Positions 46,201 to 58,330 of a DNA stretch of 64,000 nucleotides are shown piece by piece. Both the position numbers and the translations under genes were made by a program. The notes beneath the pieces are model-generated. The model made no database searches, was not told the origin of the DNA, and worked only from the letters and a program-made list of their open reading frames with translations. Position 1 is the first letter of the stretch; each line of letters starts with the position of its first letter. Source of the DNA: Archilochus colubris (Eukaryota > Chordata > Aves > Apodiformes > Trochilidae); assembly GCA_023079485.1 (NCBI GenBank), contig CM041092.1, positions 9,189,127-9,253,126 on the forward strand. The letters run 5' to 3'.

Positions 46201-46670
46201 AGAGCAAGGTGACACCACCATCACAGAAAGGTGATGGATTTCAAGTGTTTAAAGGAATATCTTCCTTTGGAGGCACAGCTGGGCTGGAAAACTGAAACCT
46301 TCATGCTCCTGCTCACTTTTACTCGGTTCCCAAGGAGGCAGAGAGAGCAATTCCTGCACAGAGGCAGGAATCATAGTGGGTGATTGATAAGTTGTGGATC
46401 TATGGCTGGCAGGGCACCGTGCAGCCCCTGGGTAGCAGGGAGGAATTTCCTTCCTGCACATTGACCATCACCTCCTGCTCCAAAACACTCACTGCTAGGG
46501 GTGCCAGCCAAGGTGCTGCAAGCTCAGGACCATTCCTGTGTTGAACACCTCCTGCTTTGCCTAGATCCCCATGGGCACCATGGGCTCTGTGCCTTTACGG
46601 CTGGGTGATCATGATCCCACCTCCCACCACCCCCTGCTACAGTTCTGCCAGGAATGGGATGCCTGACATA
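40222..46670. other. Intergenic DNA, no supported gene
   Basis: Ordinary composition. A 177-codon frame at 41215-41748 (+) has no domain. A conserved-looking patch lies at 43,490-43,700. Confidence 0.5.
43490..43700. promoter_or_regulatory. Conserved-looking non-coding patch
   Basis: Complex CpG-containing but non-island sequence, with a GTACTTGAGTAC near-palindrome (43,549-43,560), CCATTATATATTTC and CACATTACCCATTATGG strings. Candidate regulatory element. Confidence 0.25.
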
Positions 46671-46679
46671 AGGGATATG

Positions 46680-46795
46680 GGCAAACAGTGGCCATGGTGC
46701 TTCTTGATTTTAGCAAGTATTTGACAGTGTAGAAAAGAGACATGAGAACTTGGTTGTAGTAAACAACTATGCAAGAGGTTAGTGTGAGGAGGGCA
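46680..46795 (+). mobile_element. Possible CR1 reverse-transcriptase fragment
   Basis: CTTCTTGATTTTAGCAAG followed by TATTTGACAGTGT reads LLDFSK and then, after a frame slip, FDSV. This resembles the LDFSKAFDTV motif of CR1-type reverse transcriptase. Heavily decayed; other LINEs share the motif. Confidence 0.4.
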
Positions 46796-46859
46796 GTAAG
46801 AAGTTGCTCCCCATAGCTACCAAGGGGAGGACAAAAAGGAATGAGTGCAGTGTTCTTAT

Positions 46860-46892
46860 ACCTTATATATATATTTATATAATGTATATAAG
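46860..46892. repeat. TA-rich microsatellite
   Basis: Imperfect TATATA run with TATTTA interruptions. Confidence 0.8.
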
Positions 46893-48149
46893 AATCAATG
46901 TTCTTATTCTCCTCTCTCCTAGGCACCCACTTATGGCAAACCTCAGGCAGGATGGTGGCTACATAAGGCTGCAGTCCATTTGAGTGTCCCCACCCATACC
47001 CTTCTGCCAAGGGTGGGTTGGATGGGACTGAATAGGGCTCAGCAAACTACAGTATTTGTTCCTGTAAATGAGGAGGGTTTCCTCCCACAGGCCCCAGTGG
47101 GTGTTTCAGCAATCTGACAACACACTGTCTTTGCTCAGTTGCCTTTCAGAGGAACTAGGATGTGATGCACAGACACCCAGGCTGAAGCCTGCAGAAAAAG
47201 AAAGTCGATGAACTCTGCAATAATTTACTACTGTCCCTGGCCATTTTGAACCCAGCCAAGGAGCTCATAGCTCCTTCAACAGCAGCAGCTCAGAAGAGGA
47301 AGGCAATGCTCAGCCAAGGAGAAGCAAGAGGGGTTACATCCCTGCCATTGCGAGTACAAGTGAATCATCTGGGAACAGGGAGGAGAGCTTGAATTTCCAA
47401 AAAATAACATGGGGGAAGTAGCAGAAAGGTCATGAATATTGTCACAGTGGTAAAACATCCATAGTTTGGGTTTTCATGTTTGAGATATGATAGAGAAGTT
47501 ACATTCAGATAACAAGGTAGAAAGTGAGTCCCATCTGCTATATTATCTGTACTGAGCTGAAGAGATGAAGGTGCTTTTGCTCTGGGTTGGACCATCCCCA
47601 GATGAAACATCATGTACAGAAGTTTATTCTTTATCTCTCTATTCTTTCTCTCATTCATGTGGTATGAAACACGTCATGGCTGGAACCAATGTCATTGGCA
47701 GGAGCTGGGATTTCTTTGCCATACTGCTGTAATGCTATCCTAGGCAACTTGTATGGGTGAGAAAATTAAAAATTCTTTTTCAACAGAGAACTCATCCAAG
47801 GAGGGGATCCTGTGAGCTTGTATGAGGAAAGGGCACTCTCAGTCATGCTCAAGTTGAGCAGCACTGATAAATATAGCCCCACTTGCCCTGAGAGGGTCAC
47901 CATCCCTGGAAAGTCCTGTCCTGCCAGGCATTGCCATGAGGGGCCACAGGGCTGCAGCTCACCCCCTCCAGAGACCCCAGGTAGCCCAGTTTCTCCTTGG
48001 GCTGGGGCTGTCCTACAGTGAGCAACTCTCTGGAGAAACCTGAAAGGAGAGGTAGGACTTTGCTTCTGGCTCAACTTGGCCAACAAGAGGGAAGAGGATG
48101 CTGAGGGCAGAACGAACCTGCCTGGGTAGTGGCTGCTGCAGGGATCTTG

Positions 48150-48300
48150 TTGCTATTATGAAAGTTCAATTATTGCTCCCTTGCTTAGACCTGCCACGTT
48201 TTATTGGATGTTTTGTTGTTAAATATACAGAAAATCAATAATGGAAATATGTCAGCACCAGCCACTCGCACAAAGCAGAACGTGACTTAATGTGACTTCC
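48150..48300. promoter_or_regulatory. Conserved-looking non-coding patch
   Basis: Contains TTCAATTATTGC, TTTTATTGGATG and AAAATCAATAATGG strings in complex CpG-poor DNA. SOX-like and homeodomain-like sites; inference only. Confidence 0.25.
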
Positions 48301-50099
48301 TTGCAGATGGGCTGCCCAAGAAACCTCCAGCAATGTGATGGGTTTGCTGCCCTTCCTCACAGCATCTGGCTGTGGCAGCATGAGAGGGTGGGAATGCATA
48401 CCCACCCCCTAGCATGGCAGCAGCAGAGCCTAGAAGGTAATTTTCACTAAATTGTCCATCAAACATGGTCAGGTCCACCATGGCTTTGTGGTTTCATGAG
48501 GGTGAAATTCAAGCCTGTGGAAAGCTGCTGGGATGTTTTAAGCCCCTCTGTTGCTGTCTGCCACCCTGGGCTGCAGATGCACCAAGAGAAAGCCACAGAT
48601 TCCAGCCATAAACGTGGAGCAAATCCCAGCATGGCAGCTGTGTGTGCATGAGCAGGATGAACATTTGACAGAGAAAGAGATAAGCACCTGATGAAAAACA
48701 ACAGCAAGTTCACTTCTCCCTCATCTCAGGCCAAGTTTGCCACTGTAGGACAGAGCTAAAGCACAGCTGGAGACCATGCTGTCACCAGTGCCTTGAAAAG
48801 CGCCTGGATTTGAAGTGACCTTGTGCCTAAGTTTGACCTAAAGGACATAAAATGTCCAGACTGAAGGCTTTGCATTAAGGTAAACATTTGAAAATAAGCC
48901 CAACTTTTCACCTGTGGCTGAAAGCTGGTGCTGGTGACACTTGTAAATATCATTTACAGGAGAGGATTTATGGTTGAAGTGACCATTTTTTGTTTTTTTT
49001 TAAATTTATTATTTATAAGAAAACCCTAAGAAGACAAAAAAATAATTCTTTAACAATCCTACTGGTTTATTTTCAGTCGTTATCATCACAGCCCTGAAAA
49101 TCTGTGGCAAAGAGCTCAACATACACCTGTGGATTTGGAAACCCAGGATGGACTTTTCCTGAGAAACAGTGTGGCAGAGCAGGCGCTGGGCTGGTGGGAG
49201 CCTGGCTCCCAGCTCACACCTCAGACATGCGCACCAAAACTGGACAAAATGGTCATCTCTGGCACTGATGGAAGTGAAAGAGCACAGAAGAAAGACAAAA
49301 ACTTGATTGTTCAAGAACAGCAAAGCACTGCAGAGCAGCTCAGTAGAGCCACTTACCCGGAGGTAGCACAGAGCCAGGTGCCACCCCCACCCCACGCCTC
49401 AAAAAGAGAACTGCCACTGGGAAAAGAAACTCTTTCCTGGTTTCTTCTTCTTCTTACTTCTCACTGTATTTATTTTTTTTTTTCCTGACAAAACCCAAGA
49501 CTTTAGCAAATACCCCACCAACAACTTCTGCTCATCTCAGCTCTTTTTCTTCCTCATGCAAGGTCCAGGGCTGCTCAGGACAGTGGTCATAGAAGGTTTC
49601 CTTCTCTATCAGAACTCTCAGCAGCTAAACAAGGAAGGAGCTTGGAATAGAGGCAAAATGGAAGGCTTATTCATTTATTTCCTCACATCCTAAATTCTCA
49701 TCCTTCCTGTAGCTCCAGTAGAAATGCTTTTCTCCTTCTGGCTTATCGATTATCCCTGGAGGACTGCAGGATATCCAAACCTGAGCCACGATCACCCTGT
49801 CAGCATCACACTCTTGCTGTCTGGTGATGGACAGAAATGCCCATCAGACAGAACTTGATGTTAGAAATCCAATAGGACTTCCTTTGTCTTTGCAGAAAAT
49901 TGGATTATAAATTAAACCCTTTTGAAGCTAGAGTTTTCAAGGTGTGCCTGCAAAGGTGCATCTTCTTCCACAAGCCCTTTGCACCTAACTAAAATGGAAG
50001 TTTTCTGTTCTGATAGTATTTTAAAGCAAAAAAGGGTCTTGGCAGGTCAGGCAGTATAAAAAAATAATACTATATTAATGAAGAGTGGGAGGGAAGGTC

Positions 50100-50300
50100 A
50101 TTTGCCAGTTATTTGTAGCACAATACCTGATAAGAGGTCATTAGTCATTCAAAGCCACTGAATGACTTTAATTAAAATTTGAGCTTTAAGAGCTAGGTAC
50201 AGTCTGCTGAACAGACTTCCAGGGCAAAAAGACAGAGAAAGGGAGAGAAGGAGAGTGGGAGTTGACCAAAATGACAATGAACTTAATTAAAGCCAGGAGG
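50100..50300. promoter_or_regulatory. Conserved-looking patch with 8-bp inverted repeat
   Basis: GTCATTCA (50144-50151) and TGAATGAC (50159-50166) form a perfect inverted pair with a 7-nt spacer. TTTAATTAAAATT follows. Could be a dimeric binding site. Confidence 0.3.
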
Positions 50301-51109
50301 AACACTGGCAAACTCATTTCCGGGCTCTTGGGTTGGGATTTTTATCCTGATGCTCCAGAGCTGCATCTTCCTTGGGTCTGCCTGGCACAATGACCATGGG
50401 TCTGGGCATCAGGGGGTTATTGGGCATGTTTCTGGGCTCTTCTCCATGGACCGGTCAGTTCAGCAGTCTGTACAAGAGACAGGGTTGTGGGTTTGTTTGT
50501 TTGTTTTTTAGAATAGTCTGTATTTTTAAAAGTAGTTGTATTTTCAAAAATAATTTTACATTCGGAGATTTTCTGCTCTGCCTTCAGCCCCGGAGAGAGC
50601 TGGGAGGTATAATTGAGTCTTTCACCAGGGAAGATGAAGACAGGAGAATGGGAGTGCGTGCTTGGGATGCTCGAGGTCAGGCTTCCCAGAGGTGTTGAAG
50701 TTTCCTGGCATTTTTCCCCTCAACTTGTCCTCACAATCCTGCCTGGTGGCCATACAGCAGCCACTCCTCCCTGCACTGCCCCTGCAATGGTGGCAGAGGA
50801 GAACTGGTGTGGGCAGTGGGTGCTGCAAAGGGGAAAAACCTTGTGAAGAACTGTGGCCAAGTTTGCATTTAAAGAGAAGGAAATAATCTTGTGAAGGGAA
50901 GAAGAGAGTTCTGCAGTGTTTGAGTGTAAATTCGGGACTTCCCCCTGTGGCAGCTTCTGTCTCCAGGGTTGCATCTCCAGCACCTCTGCTTGCACTGGGA
51001 TGCTGAGACGTGTGGATATTTGTGTTCTGAACAGCTGCAAGGCAGACACAGCCATGCTAAGCTGAGGGAATGAAGGGGGGCTTTTGTCCCCTGCTATTTG
51101 GGATATGCA

Positions 51110-51235
51110 ACATATCATAATTAAGTAATATGAGCTTGCTGCCAGCCTGGGGCACTGCCTCAGGGCTGTGTTTATTTCCTCAGATGGGAGATATTTCTAC
51201 ATGCTTTTAAAAGATAAATATTTATCAATTTTTAA
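51110..51235. promoter_or_regulatory. AT-rich conserved-looking patch
   Basis: GATATGCAACATATCATAATTAAG and AAAGATAAATATTTATC strings (positions roughly 51,100-51,230) precede a T-rich low-complexity tract. Motif-based guess. Confidence 0.2.
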
Positions 51236-51239
51236 TGGG

Positions 51240-51366
51240 TTTTTTTTCAGTTTTTGGGTTGTTTTTTCTTGTTTGTTTGCATTTTTTTAGTTTGTGGTGT
51301 GGGGCTTTTTGGTTTGGTTTGGTTTGGTTTTGGTGGTGGTGGTTTGGGGCTTGTTTGTTTGGTTTG

Positions 51367-51405
<39 letters not shown>
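51240..51405. repeat. (GGTTT)n low-complexity tract ending in T35
   Basis: GGTTT/GTTTG units are followed by about 35 T. On the minus strand this is poly-A followed by CCAAA-type units. Confidence 0.9.
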
Positions 51406-51407
<2 letters not shown>

Positions 51408-54204
51408 CTCAGAGGCACTTACATTTATACAACAAAAACCTAAACTTTGGAGGCTCCATAACACAACACCCACTGTGAGCTCTTGACTGTTGTCCCCTTC
51501 CAGTGTTGGGTCACCGGTGTGCTGGAGACTTTTCCAGGGATATCATTCATTTACCAATTACAACTTATCCTTGCTGAGGGCTTTATCTATACCAAATCAG
51601 ACTAAGTCCCCACCTTTTGCCCCGTTACCTGTGTTGGCACCAGGGGACAGAGCCGAGAGCCGGGTATGGCAGCTGCTCAGGCTCATCCCTAGCTAGAGAC
51701 TTCTTGCAGACCACCAACAAAGAGCTTGGTGGCATCAAGACCATGCCACTGGAGACATCACACCAGACCTATGCATGTACCAATTTAGAATTTTCTTGCC
51801 AGCAGAGCTATGTCATCTCTGCTAACAGTGTTGCTAGGCCGACAAAACACTTTCTAAAACAAAACATTACCTAAACCAAACCATTATCTAAAACAAAAAT
51901 TTTCTTGGCTCAGCTTTCCACAGGGGGTTGGGATGTTTTTTTACTCTCCAGACAGCATATCTCCATCAGAAACATGTTGCACTATAGACCAAGCCCTACT
52001 GCTCTTGCAAAAGGCAGCCAACTTAGACCAGTGCCTAACTTTCCATCTGCTTGTCATTAGTCTGGATCTTCATGCTCTCAAGCCGGCAAATGAAATCTAT
52101 GACCTTGATCCACTTTCTTTTCATTTTGCTTTTAAGATTTCGTTGTTCTTGTTGCTCTGGGGAAAAGTTTTGGGATGAATTCTCAAAGGCCTCTTCGAAC
52201 CCAGAGTTTCAGGTTGCCTGTGTAGGGAAAGCACTGGACAGAAACAAAAAACTTATGCCCAAGTTTCCATGTGGAGTAGAGATCCCTCTGGATCGTATTC
52301 ATATTCAACCCTTAGCTGAGGGAATGAACTCTGAAGGTGAGATGACATTTCGAAACTTGAGCTTATTTCTGCTTTGATAATTTTTTTTTCTTAATGATGT
52401 GAGCTACCAGACTCTCTCTGCATAGGAGAGCACCTTTCTTTAGCTTGCTCTGATGGATGAACATAGAATGCATTATTTCTGGTACACATATTTATTGACA
52501 CATTGACATCTTTTTTAATATTCTTCCCACCTCAAGCCACTCCATCAATCCACAGTCCTTAAGCAGAGACTTTTCAAAGCACCACAAAAGACAGGTTGAC
52601 TTTTTTTTTCTTTACCTAAAGAGGGGCCATCTATCCCAGTTTCCTTAGCCTCATACAAAGGCTCATGGCAAGCCAAAACTCAAACTGTGTTTAATAGGAA
52701 AGGTATGATTTCATAAGCAGCTCTGTGGAAGACTGATGTTGTGCAGACAAAATCCCATAATGATTAACATGTGGCACCTTGGTCCAATTCTCTCAGCTAT
52801 GCACTCACCTGGCAGTGAAAACTGCTTACCAGCTTTCTCACTTGGTGAGATTTAATTAAATAAATTAGGATCTCCAGAAACCCCCTGCAATTGTCACATG
52901 CTTCATTGCCACTGGGATCTCTAATTTTTCACGTCTTTTTAACATTTTTTGGAGAGGAGAGAATCTGGAAGCCTCATCCTCAGGTCTCTGCAAATCCCTT
53001 TCAGATGTGGCTGGGGGGGGGAGAAGGAGCCAGGCTGCCTGGCTCAGCCTCCCAACCCTTGGGCTGACCTCCCTTATCAGCCTTCACCCAGCCCAGCACC
53101 CACCCATGCTGAGCTTCACACACCTCTGGCACCTTGGTTTCACCCTGAAACATGGGTGTGGGGTCAGCCAAGCCTTCTGCCAGAGCTTCACTGAGAAGGA
53201 AGGGGAGTCTGAGGCACCAGCCACATCCTCTGGTGGCCCCAGTCACGTCCTCTGGTGGCCCCAGTATTGTTAAGGAATCTTCTAGGAGCACCAAGGGTAT
53301 CTTTGAGGACTGCCACAGCTCCAGAGGTCTCCTGGCCAACATTCTCCAGTTCTCCTGCCCCAACAACAGCAGTGGCAGGCACAGGAGTTCTCCCCATCAG
53401 CTTCTCACATGGATTTCCACAGTCCTGCCTGACCTGGAGCCTGCTGACAGCTCTCAAAAGCTTCTGTGTGACATCAGCACCCTCTGAGCAAGGCCCTAAA
53501 TCTGCACCTGCCTTGGGGAGGTTAAACAACCCACGGCACAGACATTTTCACCAGCTCTGCTCATGCAAACACAGCAGTGAGTGTAAATCAGTGGCTTCCC
53601 TGTGAAATTTCTCAGTGCCACCAGGAGTGCTCTACTGAATTAAAGATATCCAGCTCATTAATAAAGGCAAATAACGACAAGTTGATCTTACCATTTTATT
53701 GTGTTAGAGTTAAATATTTGACCAATAATGAAAAGCTATTTCTAACTGATTCCTCCCTTTCCTCCTCAGTCTGTTTCTTTTAAAGTACATAACCATGTGT
53801 GGTTTCGGTGTTTGTTTTTGCTTAAATTGAGCCTTCTGCCAGGTTCCCCGGTGGTTGGGGCAGAAGGAATCCATTAAGAACCGTATTTTTTTTTTATTTC
53901 AGTGAATACCATCACTGTATTGAACCAACCCTCAATGGCACTTGATTATTCTTTGCTCTACCACCACTGCCTGCCACCAGCATTGTATGGACCTGCCTTC
54001 CTAGGTATCATGTAGGGAACATGCAGAGGCTGTAGCATCCCAAGCCCTTTTGTTTCTGTCAAAATTCTGCTCAAATGCCCTGAGAGAATGGCAGCAGTCC
54101 TGAATTTACAGTGTTGAAGGCTCCAGCTGCTCTGCTCAAGCCCTTTGGGACTGTAAGTCTTACACAAATGTAAGAATCCTAGACTTGCTGCTTCCAGTTA
54201 CTTT

Positions 54205-54302
54205 TGGAAAAAAACCAACCGAACAAACAAAAACAAAACAACCCACCACACTCCCCCAAAAAACCAAAACCCCCCCCAAAAAAACCAAAACAAAACCAAA
54301 AC
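54205..54302. repeat. (CCAAAA)n low-complexity tract
   Basis: Runs of CCAAAA, AAACAAAAC and a C-run on the plus strand; the same composition as the 51.3-kb tract in the opposite orientation. Confidence 0.9.
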
Positions 54303-55129
54303 AGTCTAATGGGAAAGGTTGGAATTTGACAAGAGTCAGGGCCATGGGGCAAATTTTATTTTTATTCATCAAAATGTGGCAGCTCTGCTTGATCTGTCAT
54401 TGCCAACAGGAGGAAGGGAATTCCCAGCTCATTCCCAAAAGAAGCTGTGTGTTGATAATAGAAGGAGGCAAAAAAGCCTGAAGGTCGGTACAAAAGAAAA
54501 CTTTTTCTTTAGGAAGCCTTGCCCACATCTTGGGCCAGCTAGCCACTGGCAAGATCTGAGCATTGAGTATCTCCCCAGGCATTTAAACACTTGCACTCAA
54601 TTTCTTCAAAAGAAATAAAGCATGTGAAAGCACGCAAAGGAAAAGTAATTTCCTTTGCTCTTTTGATACTGGGTTAAGTCAATCCTGCTTCTAGCATTAG
54701 TTTTGCAAGATGCTCAGAGGAGAACATGAAACCAGGGCTTTGCCTTTCTTTCTGCTTTCTTTCTGCAGCGATGCCACTTGCACAGTAGCAAATGTGACCT
54801 GCAAGGAGCACCAGCCTGCCACTGGTAGGTGAGAAGGCAAGTCCAAATGTTTCACAACCATCCTGACACATCACCCATGATGCAGGACAGGCCTTGCCAG
54901 CACCCCCAGACACATGAACCTGTTCCCAACATTGGGGGACTGGCACACCAAGCCAGCAGCATCCACAGCACCGTCCTCTTCCATCCCCTCATCACTTTGA
55001 TGAGGATACCTGTATCTCCCTGATGGATGCTTTACCCCTCTCTCACCATCCCTCACCGGTTTCTTGTTCCTTTTCTCTGGGATACTTCTTAAAGCAAACA
55101 CCTTCGCACAGAATAAATAATGTCGAACC

Positions 55130-55240
55130 AAAAGAATAAACTAAGAATCAGTTAGCGCTGCTGAAGACCCTAATGGAGAAGCAGCAATCAATTATCAGCC
55201 CTAATTAAAGGCAACCAACCCATTCTGATCTCAAGGTAAG
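55130..55240. promoter_or_regulatory. Conserved-looking patch with ATTA cores
   Basis: GCAATCAATTATCAGCC and CTAATTAAAGG strings lie about 25 bp apart in unique sequence. Candidate homeodomain-bound element. Confidence 0.25.
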
Positions 55241-57399
55241 AGCTATGGGGTGTAACACACTGACTGCAAACTGGCTGTGACTCCAGGAGTGATGAGCCTC
55301 AGGGATTGGCAGTAAAGCTCCCAGTGTCTTCTTTTTTTTTTATCACTTTCCCCCTCTTCCCCTTGATGCTGGGGGTTTCACACTCAATCCTATAATTTCC
55401 TAGCAGGAGACTGAGCCAGCTCAGCCCGGTGTGGCTGTCACTGGGAAGCAGGAAAGTCACCAAAAGGGAATCAAGGGTTTTTCAGAGCTGCGCTGAGCAA
55501 GCAGGAGCAGCCCTGTGGTGTCAGCACTCAGAGGAGCTGCACGGGAGGATGGCAAAGGGAGGTGAGAAAAGAGGGCAGGTGATGAAGGAAGGAAATTCAA
55601 GGGGAAAAGCCATGACTTGTGGGTCTCTGAAACACCCCGTGTCACCATAGCAATTATGGGAGATGATTTGCAGCGCAGGGCTTGGTTGTTGCTCTCCAGG
55701 GAGGGCAGGAAGTGGAGAGACAGGGGAGTCTGAAGCGTTTTCAGAGGCTGAGCTTTAATGCTTTGCACTGCACAGATGTTTTACAGGACAGTTGCTTTGA
55801 GTTAACTCTGTATGGACTGCTGTCAGTGATGGCTTCAAGCCTGTGTAATAGCTGCTCACACACATGCTTGCTCTTCACATTCATTGAATAAGGGGCAAGG
55901 GGTGGTTACAGGTTAATGGATTTTCAAGCTGAAGTGTTTGCCAGTAGCATTCAGGACATGGAAATTTGGGCCAGAAACCTTATCAGAGACAAACCATCCT
56001 GTGGTGTCCTTCAGTGGATGCCCAAGTATTAGCTCCTTAATTTGTTTACCCTGAGATAAATCCAGAGTAATGCATTGATGTGCAGGCAGTAAATAGGGAT
56101 GTGCCCCAGTGCAAGGACAATACTCAGTACTAAACCTCTTTAGGAACAGCCCTCTGAATGATCTGCTGACTACCTGCCTAGCTTAACATCTAAAATTACA
56201 AAGACTCTGAGCCTCTCATTGTTCCAGAGATTTTCCTGAAAAGAAGAGATGAGGATATGTTACAGATGCTCTTGTCTGGCTGGGCTGGCTGTGGGACACA
56301 CACCTGGAGCACTGGAGCCCTTGCAGCATCATTTGATGTGGCTGTTAGCTGTTTAGCAAATCTAAAATGACCCTAGGAATTTTAAAGCCCCAGGGATGAA
56401 GTGGGGACATGGTGACACTGTGAGCTGTGCTTAGAGAAGTCTTCTTTGGCCTTGTTGAAAGTGTGGAATGAACCAGAGGATCCCAACAAAGGGGAACATT
56501 AGGGAACAGCTGATTTCTCCCAACAGGGCCAAGCTGCTACATGCAGAGAACTCCTGGGAGTTGCCTCCCTTCAGCTGTAATTGTGCTGTTTATGGTCGAC
56601 CATTAACAGATGTAACCCTCTATTCTAGTGGATGGTTTTTGCACATCTCATTATTCTTCCTGTTTTTAAGTTGGTTTGAGATATATCCAATCTCTGGGAT
56701 CAGCTCTCACTTGAACAGGGGACAACTGTCTTTGAGGTGAGGAGCCAGGCACTTGCTCAGGAGACCTTGAACACAGTTGCCTGTCAGGAGTGGCTGTGTT
56801 GCAGAACATATTTTTCAGCTTTGAGGGTGGCCTGCTTAGCCAAGCCTGACTATTTCACCATGCTGTGGAGGCTGTCCTGGTATTAATTCACCTCAAAGAG
56901 CAGGTTGAAGTCATTAAAATATTTTGCAGGTGGTTCCTTGAGTTCATGGTGCAGCTGGATCCAGCCTAAAGGGAGAGGGGGAAAAAAAGGAGAAAAAAAT
57001 GAGGAGAAAAGGCAGGTTCTGATGAAACACAAATTAACATAACTCATAGAAGTAAAGGAAAATCTGGTTTCAATCTCTACAACAAAGCCAAGCAACACAT
57101 CAAGCTAGAAAGGAGAAATGTCAGCCAGGCAGTGCCTGGGATTTTATTGCTTTAGCACAAGTGCTTCTTCACGGTCCCAGGGGTGTCCAGGTGCTACTGC
57201 AGCAGCTGCACCCCCTGAGCACAGCTCTGGGCATGCAGGGACACAGAAGGCTTCATGAGGCCCCTGCTCCCCTTTGGGTCTAAGAATTAAGCTTTGCTTT
57301 AATGCTCTGGCATGAATCACAGTTGTTTAGATGGGCTCAGTTTCTTTTCTGTATGGGAACACTCCAGGTACCACACCATTGTGTGCCCTCAGAGCTGGA

Positions 57400-57525
57400 T
57401 CCATGTTTTTTAAGGGGGTACTGACCAGGGTTGAGACAGGCAGTCCATGGGACACTCACAAGAGAGATTCCCAACAGTTGGACTTGATCTTAAAGGTCTT
57501 TCCCAAACAAGAAGATTCCATGAGT
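57400..57525 (+). mobile_element. CR1 LINE fragment (short, degraded)
   Basis: GTTGGACTTGATCTTAAAGG, then TCTTTCCCAAAC and GATTCCATGAG, match the final CR1 segment with deletions. Only about 120 bp are recognisable. Confidence 0.6.
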
Positions 57526-58219
57526 TGCTGGTGGGCAAATCACTCACAACCTCTTTTGGCAACCCCCTGAATTCAGTGGTGTCTCTTGATGTTTGTGGGC
57601 ATCAAAATCCTTGGTCCCTCCTGAGGCAGAACAAAGCATTTTAGCAATAAACCATCATACTGGAGAGCTGTACTGGGTCTGACTGGGATGGAGGTGACGT
57701 TCTCCACCACAGGCTGTGTCGTGTTGTGCTTTGGGTTTTTGAGTAGATCAGTGTTGGTTGCACACTGTTGCTGGGGCTGTGGGTGAGCAGAGCTTGCACT
57801 GTCAAAGCTGTGAGTGGGCTGGGGTGGGCAAGAGGCTGGGAGGGCGCAGAACTCGGGCAGCTGACACAAAGAGACCACGAGGATATTCCACACCCTATGA
57901 CATCAAGCTGAGTAATAAAAGGGGAAGGGAAAATCTTCAGGGGAAGAAGGAGGATGAGGAGATATTTGTTCTTAGGACATTTCTTAGCCCAAAAAGCCAT
58001 CACGTGTGCTCCCAAGAATGTGGCCACCTATCTGCCCATGAATGGGAAGCAGAGAATTAATTCCTCTTTCTGCTTTGCTTACAAGTGCAGCTTTTGGTTT
58101 CCCTATTAAGCTGTGATCATAGAGACCCATGAGCCTTCTCACCTCCCTTCTGTTTGCTCCCCATCCTTTGGGAGTGGGTACTGAGTGAGCAGCTGGGTGG
58201 ATGTTGGGATAGTTCATTC

Positions 58220-58330
58220 AAAAAAAAAAAAAAAAAAAAAAAAGGAAAGGTAAAAATAGGAAACAAGCAAAAAAACCAAAACCAAGCAAGCCAACCACAA
58301 AAAACCCCAAAGCTAGCTTACAAACAAACC
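58220..58330 (+). repeat. A24 tract followed by CCAAA-rich low complexity
   Basis: Twenty-four A (58220-58243) are followed by AAACAAGC, AACCAAAACC and AAAAAACCCC units. Resembles the 51.3-kb tract in the opposite orientation. Confidence 0.9.

Larger units (their letters stand above)
46900..57390. other. Intergenic DNA between EN1 and MARCO
   Basis: No supported gene. Conserved-looking patches are listed separately (48,150, 50,100, 51,110 and 55,130). Low-complexity A/C and G/T tracts lie at 51,240-51,405 and 54,205-54,302. Frames are short and unrecognised. Confidence 0.5.
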
